31,859 nt of DNA from CAYUAI01 sp964442745 (GTDB lineage: Bacteria; Pseudomonadota; Gammaproteobacteria; S012-40): positions 1-31,859 of the forward strand of contig CAYUAI010000045.1 of the NCBI GenBank assembly GCA_964442745.1, read 5' to 3'. Both the position numbers and the translations under genes were made by a program. Under the pieces are notes generated by a model. The model ran no database searches, was not told the origin of the DNA, and saw nothing but the letters and a program-made list of their open reading frames with translations. Positions 16,654 to 25,759 of this stretch are shown one piece after another (the stretch's first letter is position 1; each line of letters begins with the position of its first letter).

Positions 16654-16810
16654 AGCTTGAAAGTACGTCTTACTTACATTATGCAAAACCATTTCGATGT
16701 CCTGTCTTTAGTCTTCGTCCTGTTCTTCATAAGTAATAGCAATACTTCCAGCCAAATGGCCTGATTAGCATGGCCCCAATTACTCTTGAAATAAATAGGT
16801 ATTATCAATT
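16654..16810 (+). promoter_or_regulatory. long 5' leader of the cold-shock gene
   Basis: The distance from the predicted start to ATG is about 157 bases, with no upstream open frame of interest. This is close to the length of the structured cspA leader of enterobacteria, which controls mRNA stability and translation by temperature. No sequence match to the known cold box was established, so thermoregulation here is inference. Confidence 0.4.
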
Positions 16811-17017
16811 ATGTCTACTACTACTGGCACCGTTAAGTGGTTCAACGAATCAAAAGGTTTTGGCTTTATTGAGCAAGAATCTGGTCCTGACGTATTTGCT
16901 CACTTCAGCGCTATCGCCGGCGGTGGGTTCAAAACCTTGACTGAAGGGCAGCGAGTTGAGTTCACTGTGACTCAGGGCCAAAAAGGTCCTCAAGCAGAGA
17001 ACATCGTAGCGCTCTAA
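16811..17017 (+). CDS. cold-shock domain protein (CspA family)
   Basis: 68 aa, a single five-stranded OB-fold domain. RNP1 is KGFGFI (residues 15-20) and RNP2 is VFAHF (28-32); the opening GTVKWFNESKG and closing KGPQAENI are standard for the family. It binds single-stranded RNA and DNA as an RNA chaperone. It has its own strong promoter, a long leader and a terminator, so it is a single-gene unit. Whether it is cold-induced or constitutive (like CspC/CspE) cannot be told. Confidence 0.95.
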   Translation: MSTTTGTVKWFNESKGFGFIEQESGPDVFAHFSAIAGGGFKTLTEGQRVEFTVTQGQKGPQAENIVAL

Positions 17018-17091
17018 TTTTATTGGGTCGCAACATCGTTTGCATTGATCGCAATGTAAGCTAGCCTCATACTCCTGTGGAGTTGAGGAAG

Positions 17092-17126
17092 AAAAGGGTG
17101 AGACCTTAAGGGTCTTGCCCTTTTTT
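17092..17126 (+). terminator. rho-independent terminator of the cold-shock gene
   Basis: GGGTGAGACC (17096-17105) pairs with GGTCTTGCCC (17111-17120), including two wobble pairs, around a 5-base loop; A residues extend the stem. Six T residues follow (17121-17126). It lies about 75 bases past the stop. Confidence 0.85.
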
Positions 17127-17324
17127 GTTGTTAGGGGCAGAAGTAAATAAATTCTCGATCTCACCGAGATTGGGCAGTCTAGCGTTTGATAATCGCAAAG
17201 GCAATTGATTTCACAAGAGTTTTATGCTGGATTTTTTAAACCTGATTTAATTGCTTCTACTGGAAATGGTGGTGTTCTCGTCGCTTTCACGGTAGTGACC
17301 CTAATGGTAACGAATAAGTGGTGC

Positions 17325-17428
17325 GTAAGTTTAAACTGATTTCAGGACAAATCATTAAAAAATACCGCGGCCTCTTCTTTTCTCCACGCTACCCATCTAT
17401 ATGTTCTCTGAAATCAATTTAAACTTAC
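17325..17428. mobile_element. 104-bp MITE-like element, same ends as 8186-8439
   Basis: GTAAGTTTAAACTGATTTCA (17325-17344) is identical to the left end at 8186. The right end (17405-17428) is its inverted copy with two or three differences. The 56-base middle is unrelated to the longer element. Flanks read GTGGTG before and GTAGTG after, a possible imperfect target duplication. The rest of this intergenic space (17127-17324 and 17429-17454) holds nothing else recognised. Confidence 0.7.
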
Positions 17429-17454
17429 GGTAGTGCAAGGAACGAATCATTGCT

Positions 17455-17763
17455 TTATTGATCTTTTGCTGATTGGCGTTGTCGTAAAAATTCGTCTTTT
17501 TTCTTGTCGTGAATTTGGTAAACAAATGCTAAAACTTCGGCGACAGCTTTATAAAGTGAAAATGGAATTTCTTGGTTTAGATCCAGTTGGCCCAGCAATT
17601 TGACAAGCTCGCCATCGTGATGTAGCGGTATATCGCTTTCCTTGGCGATGGCGATAATTTTATCTGCTAGGTGGCCATCGCCTTTGGCCACTACGTGGGG
17701 TGCTGAACCTCGATCATCGTATTTTAATGCAATCGCTGTGGGCGGGGTGGTTTTTTCTGTCAT
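17455..17763 (-). CDS. FlhB C-terminal-domain-like protein (EscU/YscU/FlhB family)
   Basis: 102 aa, corresponding only to the cytoplasmic C-terminal domain of FlhB. PTAIALKYDDRGSAPHVVAK (residues 8-27) is the strand after the usual NPTH cleavage site; the NPTH itself is absent, as in other standalone FlhB-like proteins. ESDIPLHHDGELVKLL and the closing helices also match. Full FlhB sets the switch from hook to filament export. The start ATG overlaps the fliK stop as ATGA, so it is translationally coupled to the fliK remnant and likely part of the same export-switch module. Confidence 0.8.
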   Translation of the reverse strand: MTEKTTPPTAIALKYDDRGSAPHVVAKGDGHLADKIIAIAKESDIPLHHDGELVKLLGQLDLNQEIPFSLYKAVAEVLAFVYQIHDKKKDEFLRQRQSAKDQ

Positions 17764-19082
17764 GCATGGGTGTCCAATAATTGGGTGGCGAGTGGCATGA
17801 TTTGTTTTTTTGGTGGATGGCCGTGGTATAAATTGATTTTATCCGGTGTTAAACCCACGTTTTGCAGACTTGTTTTTAGCTGAGCGATGTTTTGTTTGAC
17901 TAGCTCAAGGGTGGCTTGTTGCTCTGCCCATAAAATCACTGAAACCGACTGATTGATAAGGCGGATACGTGCATGAACTTGGCCGATATCGTCCGTATTG
18001 ACGGCGAGTGTGACGGTGAGCGCCGGTTCGTGGTCGGGGAGGGGTTTCAGTGGGTTGGTCTCGATGTATATTAAGTTCCAATAGGGATATTTTGTTTTCA
18101 TGCACAATGGGAAGTTCGAATACCCAGGATAGTTTGCCGGCTTCTTGCTCATTGAGGGTAGATATTTGGTGTAATTGGATACGTGCGAGCGCACCTTCAG
18201 TTTGTTTCAGCAATTGTTTGATTGAGTCATCCCTGCTTAAGGTTTCGTCGAGTAGCGCGGATTGTTCGGGGCGAGCGTGTGTTTTATCTAAGGTAAGTAC
18301 GGGTTTTATCATCGGCTCGTTGGTGGCTAACGAGCTTGGCGATTTGTTGTGAGGGTTTGCTTGAAATTGGGTTGGTTCGGCAGTCTGTGTTAGCTTGTTG
18401 TCAGTGGTTTGCATCAAAACGGGTGCTAATTTTTTATTTGGAATGGGCGTGGTATTTTTCAGTTCATTGGATAATAAAGCATATAGTTGTATCAAGGTAT
18501 TTTTTAAATCATGAGTTGATGGCGATTGTTTGTTAGCTGATGAATGAGATAGTAAGTTGCTCTCATAAAATAGGCCTGAATTCTGGATCGATTTTTTTAG
18601 ATTGATGGGTGATTTGAGCGTGCTGGATTGTGGTAAATTGGCAATGATTTGTTGAGCCGCCTGCAAGATGGTGTTAGGTAATGGCCGTTTGTTTTGGGGG
18701 GGGCTCTCACTCCCCAGTGTGTGGAGCTGGTTGATAACATCGGAGATCGGTGCTTGGCGTGGTAGCGCCTGGCGTAGTGCTTGATTAAGGTTAATTTTCT
18801 CTTGCAATGTATCGATTATTTTTAGTTCAATTTGCTGACGGGGACTTCGGCTAATTTCCACTTGAATGGTTTGCCCTTTTAGCAGAGGGAGGTCAGTTTG
18901 TACATCGAGTAATGTTTTGTCGATCTGTGGCTAGCCAGGCCATGTGCCTGGCTAGCGGTGACGAGTGCATTAATGCGTTGCCCTAGTAGGGCTAAGGCAG
19001 ATAATTGATCGGTGGCGATAGTACGGCCGGGAGTCACGGGCGTTGGAGAAGATGAGGCGAATGTCGTTTTATTGATTTCCAT
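17760..19082 (-). pseudogene. fliK: flagellar hook-length control protein, two frameshifts
   Basis: The frame starting at ATG 19080-19082 (MEINKTTFASSS...) shifts near 18925-18935 into QIDKTLLDVQTDLPLLKGQT. It runs through a glutamine-, proline- and asparagine-rich middle to LSWVFELPIV and LLELNIHRDQ, then shifts again in a run of G (plus strand) at 18036-18044 into ALTVTLAVNTDDIGQVHARI and VSVILWAEQQATLELV. That last part is the conserved Flg_hook domain. FliK measures hook length and signals FlhB. Each shift is a one-base type event, the second in homopolymers, so assembly error is possible; two shifts favour decay. Confidence 0.75.
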
Positions 19083-19188
19083 ACGTAAGTTATCGGCAGT
19101 GAGGATCAAAACGTATATGGGAATTAAGCACAAATCAGGCCTAAGGAATGGGCACGTGATAATTTCATTTAATTTCCATCCCTAACGT

Positions 19189-20079
19189 TTACGAGACGTG
19201 TTGCCATTGCTGGATAATTTCCTTAACAAACTCTGGGTAAGGGCGTGGAGGGTGGCCAATAACAGCGTCTTGCTGGAGCAGTGCTTCGGGTGTTGCTATT
19301 AATCCATGTTTTTGGAAATAGGCATACATCAGCCGTAAATCTTGCACCATCCAGGCGGGCATCATGTGTTGCGCTTGTTTGGTCCAGGCATCCAAATCGT
19401 CTCCCCCATACCCGATGTTTCGATTGAGGTATTTTCCAAATATTTGTGCGACCATGGGACCCGTTAAGGTGTTTGGTCCATGTAAAAAATATTCTTGATT
19501 GTCATGCATTGAGAGGTTAAGGGCGTTGACGGCGGCATCCGCGACATCCCGTGCATCGACTCGGTTTAACCCAACGGAGCCGATGGGTTGCGGGTAAGTG
19601 TTATAGGTCATTACGCCGGCTCTAGCCCAATAATCATTTTGATACAGGTTGTTAGGTCGCAAGATCGTATAGGTTAAGCCCGATTGATCGATGGCTTGTT
19701 CGATAGGTATTTTGCTTAGGTAGTGGGGGATGTGTTTAGAGGCTATTGGCATAGGCACTGACATATAAACGATTTTTTCTACTTTGGCGCTGATGGCGAA
19801 CTGTACGGCCGCCAGACCTTCTTCTGTTTCATATTGGCTAAGCGGGGAGACCAAAAATACTTTTTTAACGTTTTTAAAAGCGGCTCTTAATGAGCCAGGT
19901 TTCAGTAAGTCGGCCACATACCCGTCTACACCCGGCGGAAAATTGGAGATGTTGCTAGCAACACGTGTCATGCATCGAACGGGAATGGAGAGTTTTAAAA
20001 GTCCGTTAACGACATGTTGGCCGACAACACCGGTGGCTCCGATGACCAAGGTGGTTGTATTTTTGGTTTTCATGAGCAT
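19189..20079 (-). CDS. NmrA-like NAD(P)-binding reductase (atypical SDR)
   Basis: 296 aa. The N-terminal VIGATGVVGQHVVNGLL (residues 13-29) is a TGxxGxxG-type dinucleotide-binding motif. VDGYVADLLKPGSLRAAFKN, VEKIVYMSV, YTILRPNNLYQN and ARDVADAAV follow in the order seen in NmrA/atypical-SDR proteins. The catalytic YxxxK of classical SDRs is not obvious. Such proteins act as quinone or NADP-sensing reductases or redox sensors; the substrate here is unknown. It is cytoplasmic. Divergent from the peptidase gene; the ~280 bases between them contain no recognised gene, with a TATACT at 20308-20313 as possible -10 for the peptidase. Confidence 0.75.
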   Translation of the reverse strand: MLMKTKNTTTLVIGATGVVGQHVVNGLLKLSIPVRCMTRVASNISNFPPGVDGYVADLLKPGSLRAAFKNVKKVFLVSPLSQYETEEGLAAVQFAISAKVEKIVYMSVPMPIASKHIPHYLSKIPIEQAIDQSGLTYTILRPNNLYQNDYWARAGVMTYNTYPQPIGSVGLNRVDARDVADAAVNALNLSMHDNQEYFLHGPNTLTGPMVAQIFGKYLNRNIGYGGDDLDAWTKQAQHMMPAWMVQDLRLMYAYFQKHGLIATPEALLQQDAVIGHPPRPYPEFVKEIIQQWQHVS

Positions 20080-20356
20080 GGTGTCATTGGACTCTCTTTA
20101 GTTGTTTTTTTTATCTTCGTCATGGATTCATTTGTATCATTAATCGTCATTATATACGTGTGCTCTAACGGTTTACAGTTGAAATTGAAATAACATAAAG
20201 CATTTGTCAGGTTTTTGTTGATTGGGTGATTTTGTCACGGACCTGTGTCTTACGATTATTATGCAGCGCGCAGAGTAAACTAAACTGAATTTACTAAAGG
20301 GCTAGGCTATACTTCAGAGTTATATTTTATAAAGGTAGCGGTGAAGGAGATAATCC

Positions 20357-23300
20357 GTGGAAAGGATCTGGCGAACATTTTTTTGTGTCGGTGTTGCTTG
20401 TTTATTATGCACATCGGTTCTCGCAGAAAATACGGTTTTTCATGATATTCGCATTATTATACATCCAGACGATCATTCTATTGAAGTGGAAGACCAGATC
20501 ACTTTGCCTGAAGCGTTGAGGTCTCAGGTGTCGTTTGATTTTTATTTGCATGAGTCGCTGACGGTGGCATCCAGTGACGTAGAATTGACTCGGTCCGCTA
20601 GTTCAGTGCCAGCCAATGCACAACGCGTGGCGGCCGGTGGAGTGCCGTTAGCGCACTATACGGTGAAACGTAAGGTAGACAATCCCTCATTTACCTTGCG
20701 TTATCATGGCAAAATTTTCCACCCGATCAAAACCTCCGCCGAAGAAGCCATTCGCAGTTTTAGCGATACGCCAGGCATTGTATCATCAGATGGTGTTTTT
20801 TTATCCAGTTCGTCCGCTTGGTATCCGCAAATTGATGGTCAATTAATTTCCTTTCGTGTTAACGTCGTGGTGCCGTTGACGTGGAGTGTGGTGAGTCAGG
20901 GGGTGCGAACGCAAGATGTGTCCGAACCCGATAAGCGTGTCATCCGTTGGCAAGAAAATCAGCCACAAAATGACATTTATTTAGTGGCGGGGCCATTCAC
21001 TGAATATAGTCAGTCTGCCGGTGTTGCTCAAGCGATGGTTTTTTTGCGACAACCCGATCCATCCCTGGCCCAGAAATATCTCGATGTGACCGGGCAATAT
21101 ATCGAAATGTATCGGCAATTAATCGGACCTTACCCGTACACTAAGTTTGCTTTAGTCGAGAATTATTGGCCATCCGGTTTTGGGATGCCCTCGTTTACTT
21201 TGTTAGGTTCTCGAATCATCCGTTTTCCTTTTATTTTGCACAGCTCTTTTCCTCATGAAATTTTACATAACTGGTGGGGCAATAGCGTCTATGCGGATTA
21301 TCAAAAAGGCAACTGGGCGGAAGGTTTAACGACGTATTTAGCCGATCATCTTATTAAAGAACAACGCCATCAGGGGGTGGCCTATCGGCGTGATGTTTTG
21401 CAGAAGTATACTGATTTTGTGAATGCCGGACGTGATTTTGCGTTGACTGAATTTCGATCTCGACATAGCTCGTCCAGTGAGGCGGTCGGATATGGAAAAA
21501 CCATGATGTTTTTCCATATGCTACGAACCCAAATGGGGGATGAGGCATTTAAGCGAAGTCTTCATACGTTTTACCGAAAGTTTCAGTTTCGAAAAGCTGA
21601 TTTTGGTGATTTGCAAGCGGTGTTTAGCGAGATCAGTGGCGTTGATTTGAGGCCGGTGTTTGAGCAGTGGGTTAAGCGGGTAGGGGCACCTATATTGCGA
21701 ATAGAGCAAGTGAAAGCCACGGCTCAGCAAGATCACTATGTGTTAACTGCGCGTCTTGAACAAATCCAACCGCAAGCGCCCTATCAATTAAAAATACCCA
21801 TCGCGATTCATTTGCAAGGGTCCGATCAGGCCGTGCAAAAAATGCTAAGCATGGATACGAGACAATTGGATTTCACTGTGAGACTAGATAAGCCTCCGAT
21901 TCATTTAGATATCGATCCTGAGTTTGATTTATTTCGCCGCTTAGATCGCAGCGAGATTCCACCGGCACTATCTCAAGGGTTTGGCGCGGAACAGGTGTTA
22001 ATGGTGTTGCCTTCCCGCGCTGATCCTGCATTATTGGCGGCTTATCAACAATTAGCTAGTCAATGGCAAACCGCATTGAGTGGACGAGTCAGTATCATCG
22101 ACGATGCCAAGCTGGAGGCATTACCTGGGGATAAAACCGTTTGGGTTTTAGGGTGGAAAAATCACTATCGAACCGTGTTTTCGGATGCAGCACAGCGCCA
22201 TCAAGTGAGCATGACAAGCCAACAGGCAAACTTTGCGGATGAGCAATTTTTAAGTACCGCGCATGGGATTATTTTGTCAGCAAGACATCCAGTGAACCCC
22301 AGTCATGGCTTTTTTTGGTTGGCGAGCAATAATAAAAATGCCATGGCGGGCTTAGCAAGAAAATTACCCCACTACCGTAAATACAGTTATTTAGCTTTTG
22401 AGGGAGATGAGCCGACCAATATTGCGAAAGGCCAATGGCCGGTTTTACAATCACCCTTGTCATTGCCGGTGTCGATTGATGGTCAAAACATGCCGATGTC
22501 GATGAAAGCGGCGTTGGTACCCCGTAGTGCATTGGCACAATTACCGGCGGTATTTTCTGAAACACGAATGCTCAGCGATATTGAATATCTTGCCAGCAAG
22601 GATCGGCAAGGACGTGGTTTAGGCACCCCTGAGCTGGATGATGTCGCTGACTATATTGCTGAGGAGTTTAAAAAAGCGGGCTTACAGTCGGTACCGGATA
22701 ATGAAGGCGGCTATTTGCAAGTTTGGAGCGAACCGATTGCGGATCTCAAGCGAACCCTGACCTTAAAAAATGTCATCGGCATGATTCCCGGCAGCCATCC
22801 CAAATATGCGGGGCAGAGTGTGATTGTGAGCGCACATTATGACCATCTTGGCCATGGTTGGCCCGATGTCCATGCTGGAGATCAAGGTAAAGTCCATCCC
22901 GGTGCCGACGATAATGCCAGCGGTGTGGCGGTATTACTTGAGTTAGCCAGGATACTGGGGGCTCGCTGGCAACCCGAGCGCACGGTGATTTTTGCGGCGT
23001 TTACTGGCGAGGAAGCCTCTCGACTGGGTTCCATACATTATGTGAAGCATAGTCGCGCTTATCCCGTCGATAAAATATTCGCTGTTGTCAATATGGATAC
23101 CGTAGGACGTATCGACGAACAGGGGCACACGGTATTTGGGACCGGTTCTGCGACCCAGTGGGTGCATATTATGCGAGGCATTGGTTTTGTCACGGGTTTA
23201 AAGATTAAATCCGTCGCTGAAGATTTTGGCAGTAGTGATCAACGCAGTTTTATCGAACAAGGAATTCCGGCGGTTCATGTGTTTGGCTCGGTGCATGAGG

Positions 23301-23734
23301 ATTTTCATCGACCCAGTGACACGACAGATAAAATCATTCCATCAAGCTTGGTTAAAACGGCGACCTTGTTGAAAGAGGCGCTGGATTATTTGGCGGGGCG
23401 TGAAGATCCGCTGACCATCACACTGGCCAATGCGGCACCGCCATCACCTGCCGCGAAGCGCCCATCGGGCCGCAAGGTCAGTGTAGGCACCGTACCTGAT
23501 TTTGCTTATCAGGGTAAAGGGGTGAGAATTACTGGGACAGCCACGGATTCACCTGCGCAAGCAATGGGTTTGCAAGCCGGAGATATCCTGGTGGAGCTTG
23601 ATAACCAGGTGATCATGGATTTGTCTGATTACGCAAAAACTCTACGTGTCTTGACCCCTGGTCAATTAGTGAGCTTGCACTTTTTGCGTGATGGAAAGCG
23701 ACATATGGTTCGCTTTCATGTAAAAGTTCGATGA
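20357..23734 (+). CDS. exported M1-M28 double metallopeptidase with C-terminal PDZ domain
   Basis: 1125 aa. A signal peptide covers about residues 1-23. An M1 aminopeptidase domain has HEILHNWWG with H300, E301, H304 and the third zinc ligand E322 in NWAEGLTTY. A second peptidase, family M28, has all zinc ligands visible: H827 (AHYDHLG), D851 (GADDNASG), E885/E886, D914 (NMDTVGR) and H984 (EDFHRPSD). A PDZ domain fills about 1050-1125 (GLQAGDILVELDNQVI). Start is GTG with AAGGAG seven bases before. It should work in the periplasm or outside, trimming peptides. Both active sites look complete. It stands alone, ending before two strong hairpins. Confidence 0.9.
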   Translation: MERIWRTFFCVGVACLLCTSVLAENTVFHDIRIIIHPDDHSIEVEDQITLPEALRSQVSFDFYLHESLTVASSDVELTRSASSVPANAQRVAAGGVPLAHYTVKRKVDNPSFTLRYHGKIFHPIKTSAEEAIRSFSDTPGIVSSDGVFLSSSSAWYPQIDGQLISFRVNVVVPLTWSVVSQGVRTQDVSEPDKRVIRWQENQPQNDIYLVAGPFTEYSQSAGVAQAMVFLRQPDPSLAQKYLDVTGQYIEMYRQLIGPYPYTKFALVENYWPSGFGMPSFTLLGSRIIRFPFILHSSFPHEILHNWWGNSVYADYQKGNWAEGLTTYLADHLIKEQRHQGVAYRRDVLQKYTDFVNAGRDFALTEFRSRHSSSSEAVGYGKTMMFFHMLRTQMGDEAFKRSLHTFYRKFQFRKADFGDLQAVFSEISGVDLRPVFEQWVKRVGAPILRIEQVKATAQQDHYVLTARLEQIQPQAPYQLKIPIAIHLQGSDQAVQKMLSMDTRQLDFTVRLDKPPIHLDIDPEFDLFRRLDRSEIPPALSQGFGAEQVLMVLPSRADPALLAAYQQLASQWQTALSGRVSIIDDAKLEALPGDKTVWVLGWKNHYRTVFSDAAQRHQVSMTSQQANFADEQFLSTAHGIILSARHPVNPSHGFFWLASNNKNAMAGLARKLPHYRKYSYLAFEGDEPTNIAKGQWPVLQSPLSLPVSIDGQNMPMSMKAALVPRSALAQLPAVFSETRMLSDIEYLASKDRQGRGLGTPELDDVADYIAEEFKKAGLQSVPDNEGGYLQVWSEPIADLKRTLTLKNVIGMIPGSHPKYAGQSVIVSAHYDHLGHGWPDVHAGDQGKVHPGADDNASGVAVLLELARILGARWQPERTVIFAAFTGEEASRLGSIHYVKHSRAYPVDKIFAVVNMDTVGRIDEQGHTVFGTGSATQWVHIMRGIGFVTGLKIKSVAEDFGSSDQRSFIEQGIPAVHVFGSVHEDFHRPSDTTDKIIPSSLVKTATLLKEALDYLAGREDPLTITLANAAPPSPAAKRPSGRKVSVGTVPDFAYQGKGVRITGTATDSPAQAMGLQAGDILVELDNQVIMDLSDYAKTLRVLTPGQLVSLHFLRDGKRHMVRFHVKVR

Positions 23735-23745
23735 TCATTGTTCAA

Positions 23746-23799
23746 ACCACCCGCCTAGGAGACTGTCCCCGAGAATAGAAAATCTCCTAGGCGGGTGGT
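23746..23799. repeat. perfect 17-bp-arm hairpin after the peptidase gene
   Basis: ACCACCCGCCTAGGAGA (23746-23762) and its exact inverse (23783-23799) enclose a 20-base loop containing CTGTCCCCGAG. It starts 12 bases after the peptidase stop, between converging genes. It may act as a two-way terminator or be a REP-type element; no T run follows. Confidence 0.6.
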
Positions 23800-23855
23800 A
23801 AGGAATGAGGCATTGATTAAATTACCCATCTTGCTGATCTTTTTGCCCATCTTTT

Positions 23856-23904
23856 CCACGGTCCCGTCGGTTCCCTCGCTCACTAGGCGCCCCACGGGAC
23901 CGTG
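23856..23904. repeat. second large hairpin between converging genes
   Basis: CACGGTCCCGT (23857-23867) pairs exactly with ACGGGACCGTG (23894-23904), and the flanking TTTTC and GAAAA extend it with one bulge. The loop is 26 bases. It could end transcripts from both sides (T-rich side precedes for the minus strand, where fabB ends at 23972). Confidence 0.6.
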
Positions 23905-23971
23905 AAAACGACAAATAAAAATCTGGCGCCATATAGGTATTTTAATTTCAGCCTCATCCCTAACTTATCAG

Positions 23972-25189
23972 CTAGTCTTGATAGCGCTGGAAAATAAGGG
24001 TGGCATTGGTTCCGCCAAAACCAAAACTGTTAGACATGGCCGTGTTCAGTGGTACATTATCTTGGGTCTTTGTGACAACAGGTATACCTGAGGCTGCTGG
24101 GTCTAATGAGTTGATATTGGCGGAGGCGCTGATAAAACTTTCGTCCATCATCAGTAGTGTGTAAATGGCTTCGTTGACACCGGCGGCGCCGAGGGCATGC
24201 CCGGTTAGGGATTTCGTTGAGCTGATCGGTGGTATCTTGTCGCTAAAGACTTCTTTGATGGCTTGCAGTTCTTTAACATCGCCGGCAGGTGTGCTGGTGC
24301 CATGAGCGTTAATATAGTCAATTTTCGTTGAGGTGCTTGCCAAGGCTTGTTGCATACAACGTACGGCACCTTCGCCAGAAGGTTGTACCATATCGAAACC
24401 GTCGGAAGTGGCACCATAACCGGTGAGCTCTGCATATATTTTAGCGCCACGTTGTTTGGCATGTTCGAGTGATTCAAGGACCACAATACCGCCCCCGCCG
24501 GAAATCACAAAACCATCCCGGTTCGTATCATAAGGGCGCGATGCGGTGGTGGGTGCTTCGTTATATTTGGACGATAGTGCGCCCATGGCGTCAAATAACA
24601 CGGACATGCTCCAATGCACCTCTTCACCACCGCCAGCAAAAACAATGTCTTGCTTACCCAGTTGAATGAGTTCCATGGCGTTGCCGATGCAATGGGCGCT
24701 GGTAGAGCAAGCGGAGCTAATTGAATAACCGACTCCCTTGATTTTAAACGCGGTACCTAAACAGGCTGAGGTGGTACTGCCCATGGTTCGCGGTACCATA
24801 AATGGTCCCACTTTCTTGATACCTTTTTCGCGCAGCAGGTCGGCGGCTAACACTGTATTTTCAGTGGAAGCGCCCCCTGATCCCGTAATTAAGCCGGTGC
24901 GGGGATGGGAGACTTCGTTGGGTGTTAAGTTAGCATCAGCAATGGCTTGTTCCATGGCTAAATAATTAAAGGCAGCGGCATCCCCCATAAAGCGCCGTAG
25001 TCGCCGGTCGATGTGTTGTGTCACATCAATCTCGACTTCACCGCTAATACGGCTGCGAAACCCTAGCTCATCATACTTTTGGTTAAAGCTAATTCCAGAG
25101 CGGCTGTTGCGTAGAGAATTGACAACTTCCGCACGATTAATACCTATGCTAGATAAGATACCTAGACCTGTCACAACAACACGCTTCAA
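23972..25189 (-). CDS. fabB: beta-ketoacyl-ACP synthase I
   Basis: 405 aa. It condenses acyl-ACP with malonyl-ACP in fatty acid elongation and, with FabA, makes unsaturated fatty acids. The catalytic triad is C161 in SSACSTSAHC, H296 in NAHGTSTPAGD and H331 in TGHALGAAG, each two residues from the E. coli numbering. The glycine-rich NSFGFGGTNATL lies near the C-terminus. The start is TTG (25187-25189), fixed by the MKRVVVTG opening and a GAGGAAA ribosome site nine bases upstream. It follows fabA by 12 bases as one operon. Confidence 0.95.
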   Translation of the reverse strand: MKRVVVTGLGILSSIGINRAEVVNSLRNSRSGISFNQKYDELGFRSRISGEVEIDVTQHIDRRLRRFMGDAAAFNYLAMEQAIADANLTPNEVSHPRTGLITGSGGASTENTVLAADLLREKGIKKVGPFMVPRTMGSTTSACLGTAFKIKGVGYSISSACSTSAHCIGNAMELIQLGKQDIVFAGGGEEVHWSMSVLFDAMGALSSKYNEAPTTASRPYDTNRDGFVISGGGGIVVLESLEHAKQRGAKIYAELTGYGATSDGFDMVQPSGEGAVRCMQQALASTSTKIDYINAHGTSTPAGDVKELQAIKEVFSDKIPPISSTKSLTGHALGAAGVNEAIYTLLMMDESFISASANINSLDPAASGIPVVTKTQDNVPLNTAMSNSFGFGGTNATLIFQRYQD

Positions 25190-25201
25190 GATTCACTTTC
25201 C

Positions 25202-25717
25202 TCAAAAATTCTGGGCTGATGTAAATAGACCGACACGCAAACCTTTGGCCGTATATATTTCCGAGCCATCAACCTCCATTCGAGCATCGGCGATGCCCAT
25301 GCATAATTTGCGCATGATGACCCGCTTGATGTCAATATGGTAGGTGACCAGTTTATTCTCTGGCGTGACTTGGCCAGAAAATTTAACTTCACTGCTACCC
25401 AGCGCACGGCCACGTCCTAAACCGCCAAGCCATCCTAAGTGGAAACCTACCAGTTGCCACATGGCGTCGAGCCCGAGGCAACCGGGCATGACCGCGTCAT
25501 TTTGAAAGTGGCAGACAAAAAACCAGAGGGATGGGTCGATATCAAGCTCGGCGATGATGCTCCCTTTATTATAGTTACCGCCTTCATTTGAAATACGGGT
25601 AATACGATCGAACATAAGCATCGGTGGCAACGGTAGTTGCGCATTGCCTGGACCGAACAATTCTCCGCGTCCGCAAGACAGTAGTTCATCCTTCGTATAA
25701 GCGCTTTTATTTCCCAT
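25202..25717 (-). CDS. fabA: 3-hydroxydecanoyl-ACP dehydratase/isomerase
   Basis: 171 aa. It dehydrates 3-hydroxydecanoyl-ACP and isomerises trans-2 to cis-3-decenoyl-ACP, the branch point to unsaturated fatty acids. H70 in CHFQND and D84 in GLDAMWQLVGF form the active site, and GRGELFGPG and VMPGCLG are family blocks. ATG at 25715-25717 is chosen because it gives the E. coli-like length and numbering; a GTG four codons earlier (25729) is the alternative. No clear ribosome site precedes either. fabB follows directly. A perfect palindrome 43 bases upstream may be the operator. Confidence 0.95.
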   Translation of the reverse strand: MGNKSAYTKDELLSCGRGELFGPGNAQLPLPPMLMFDRITRISNEGGNYNKGSIIAELDIDPSLWFFVCHFQNDAVMPGCLGLDAMWQLVGFHLGWLGGLGRGRALGSSEVKFSGQVTPENKLVTYHIDIKRVIMRKLCMGIADARMEVDGSEIYTAKGLRVGLFTSAQNF

Positions 25718-25759
25718 TTTATTAATCACTAAATCACTATAGTTAAAAAGTCTTCGGGG

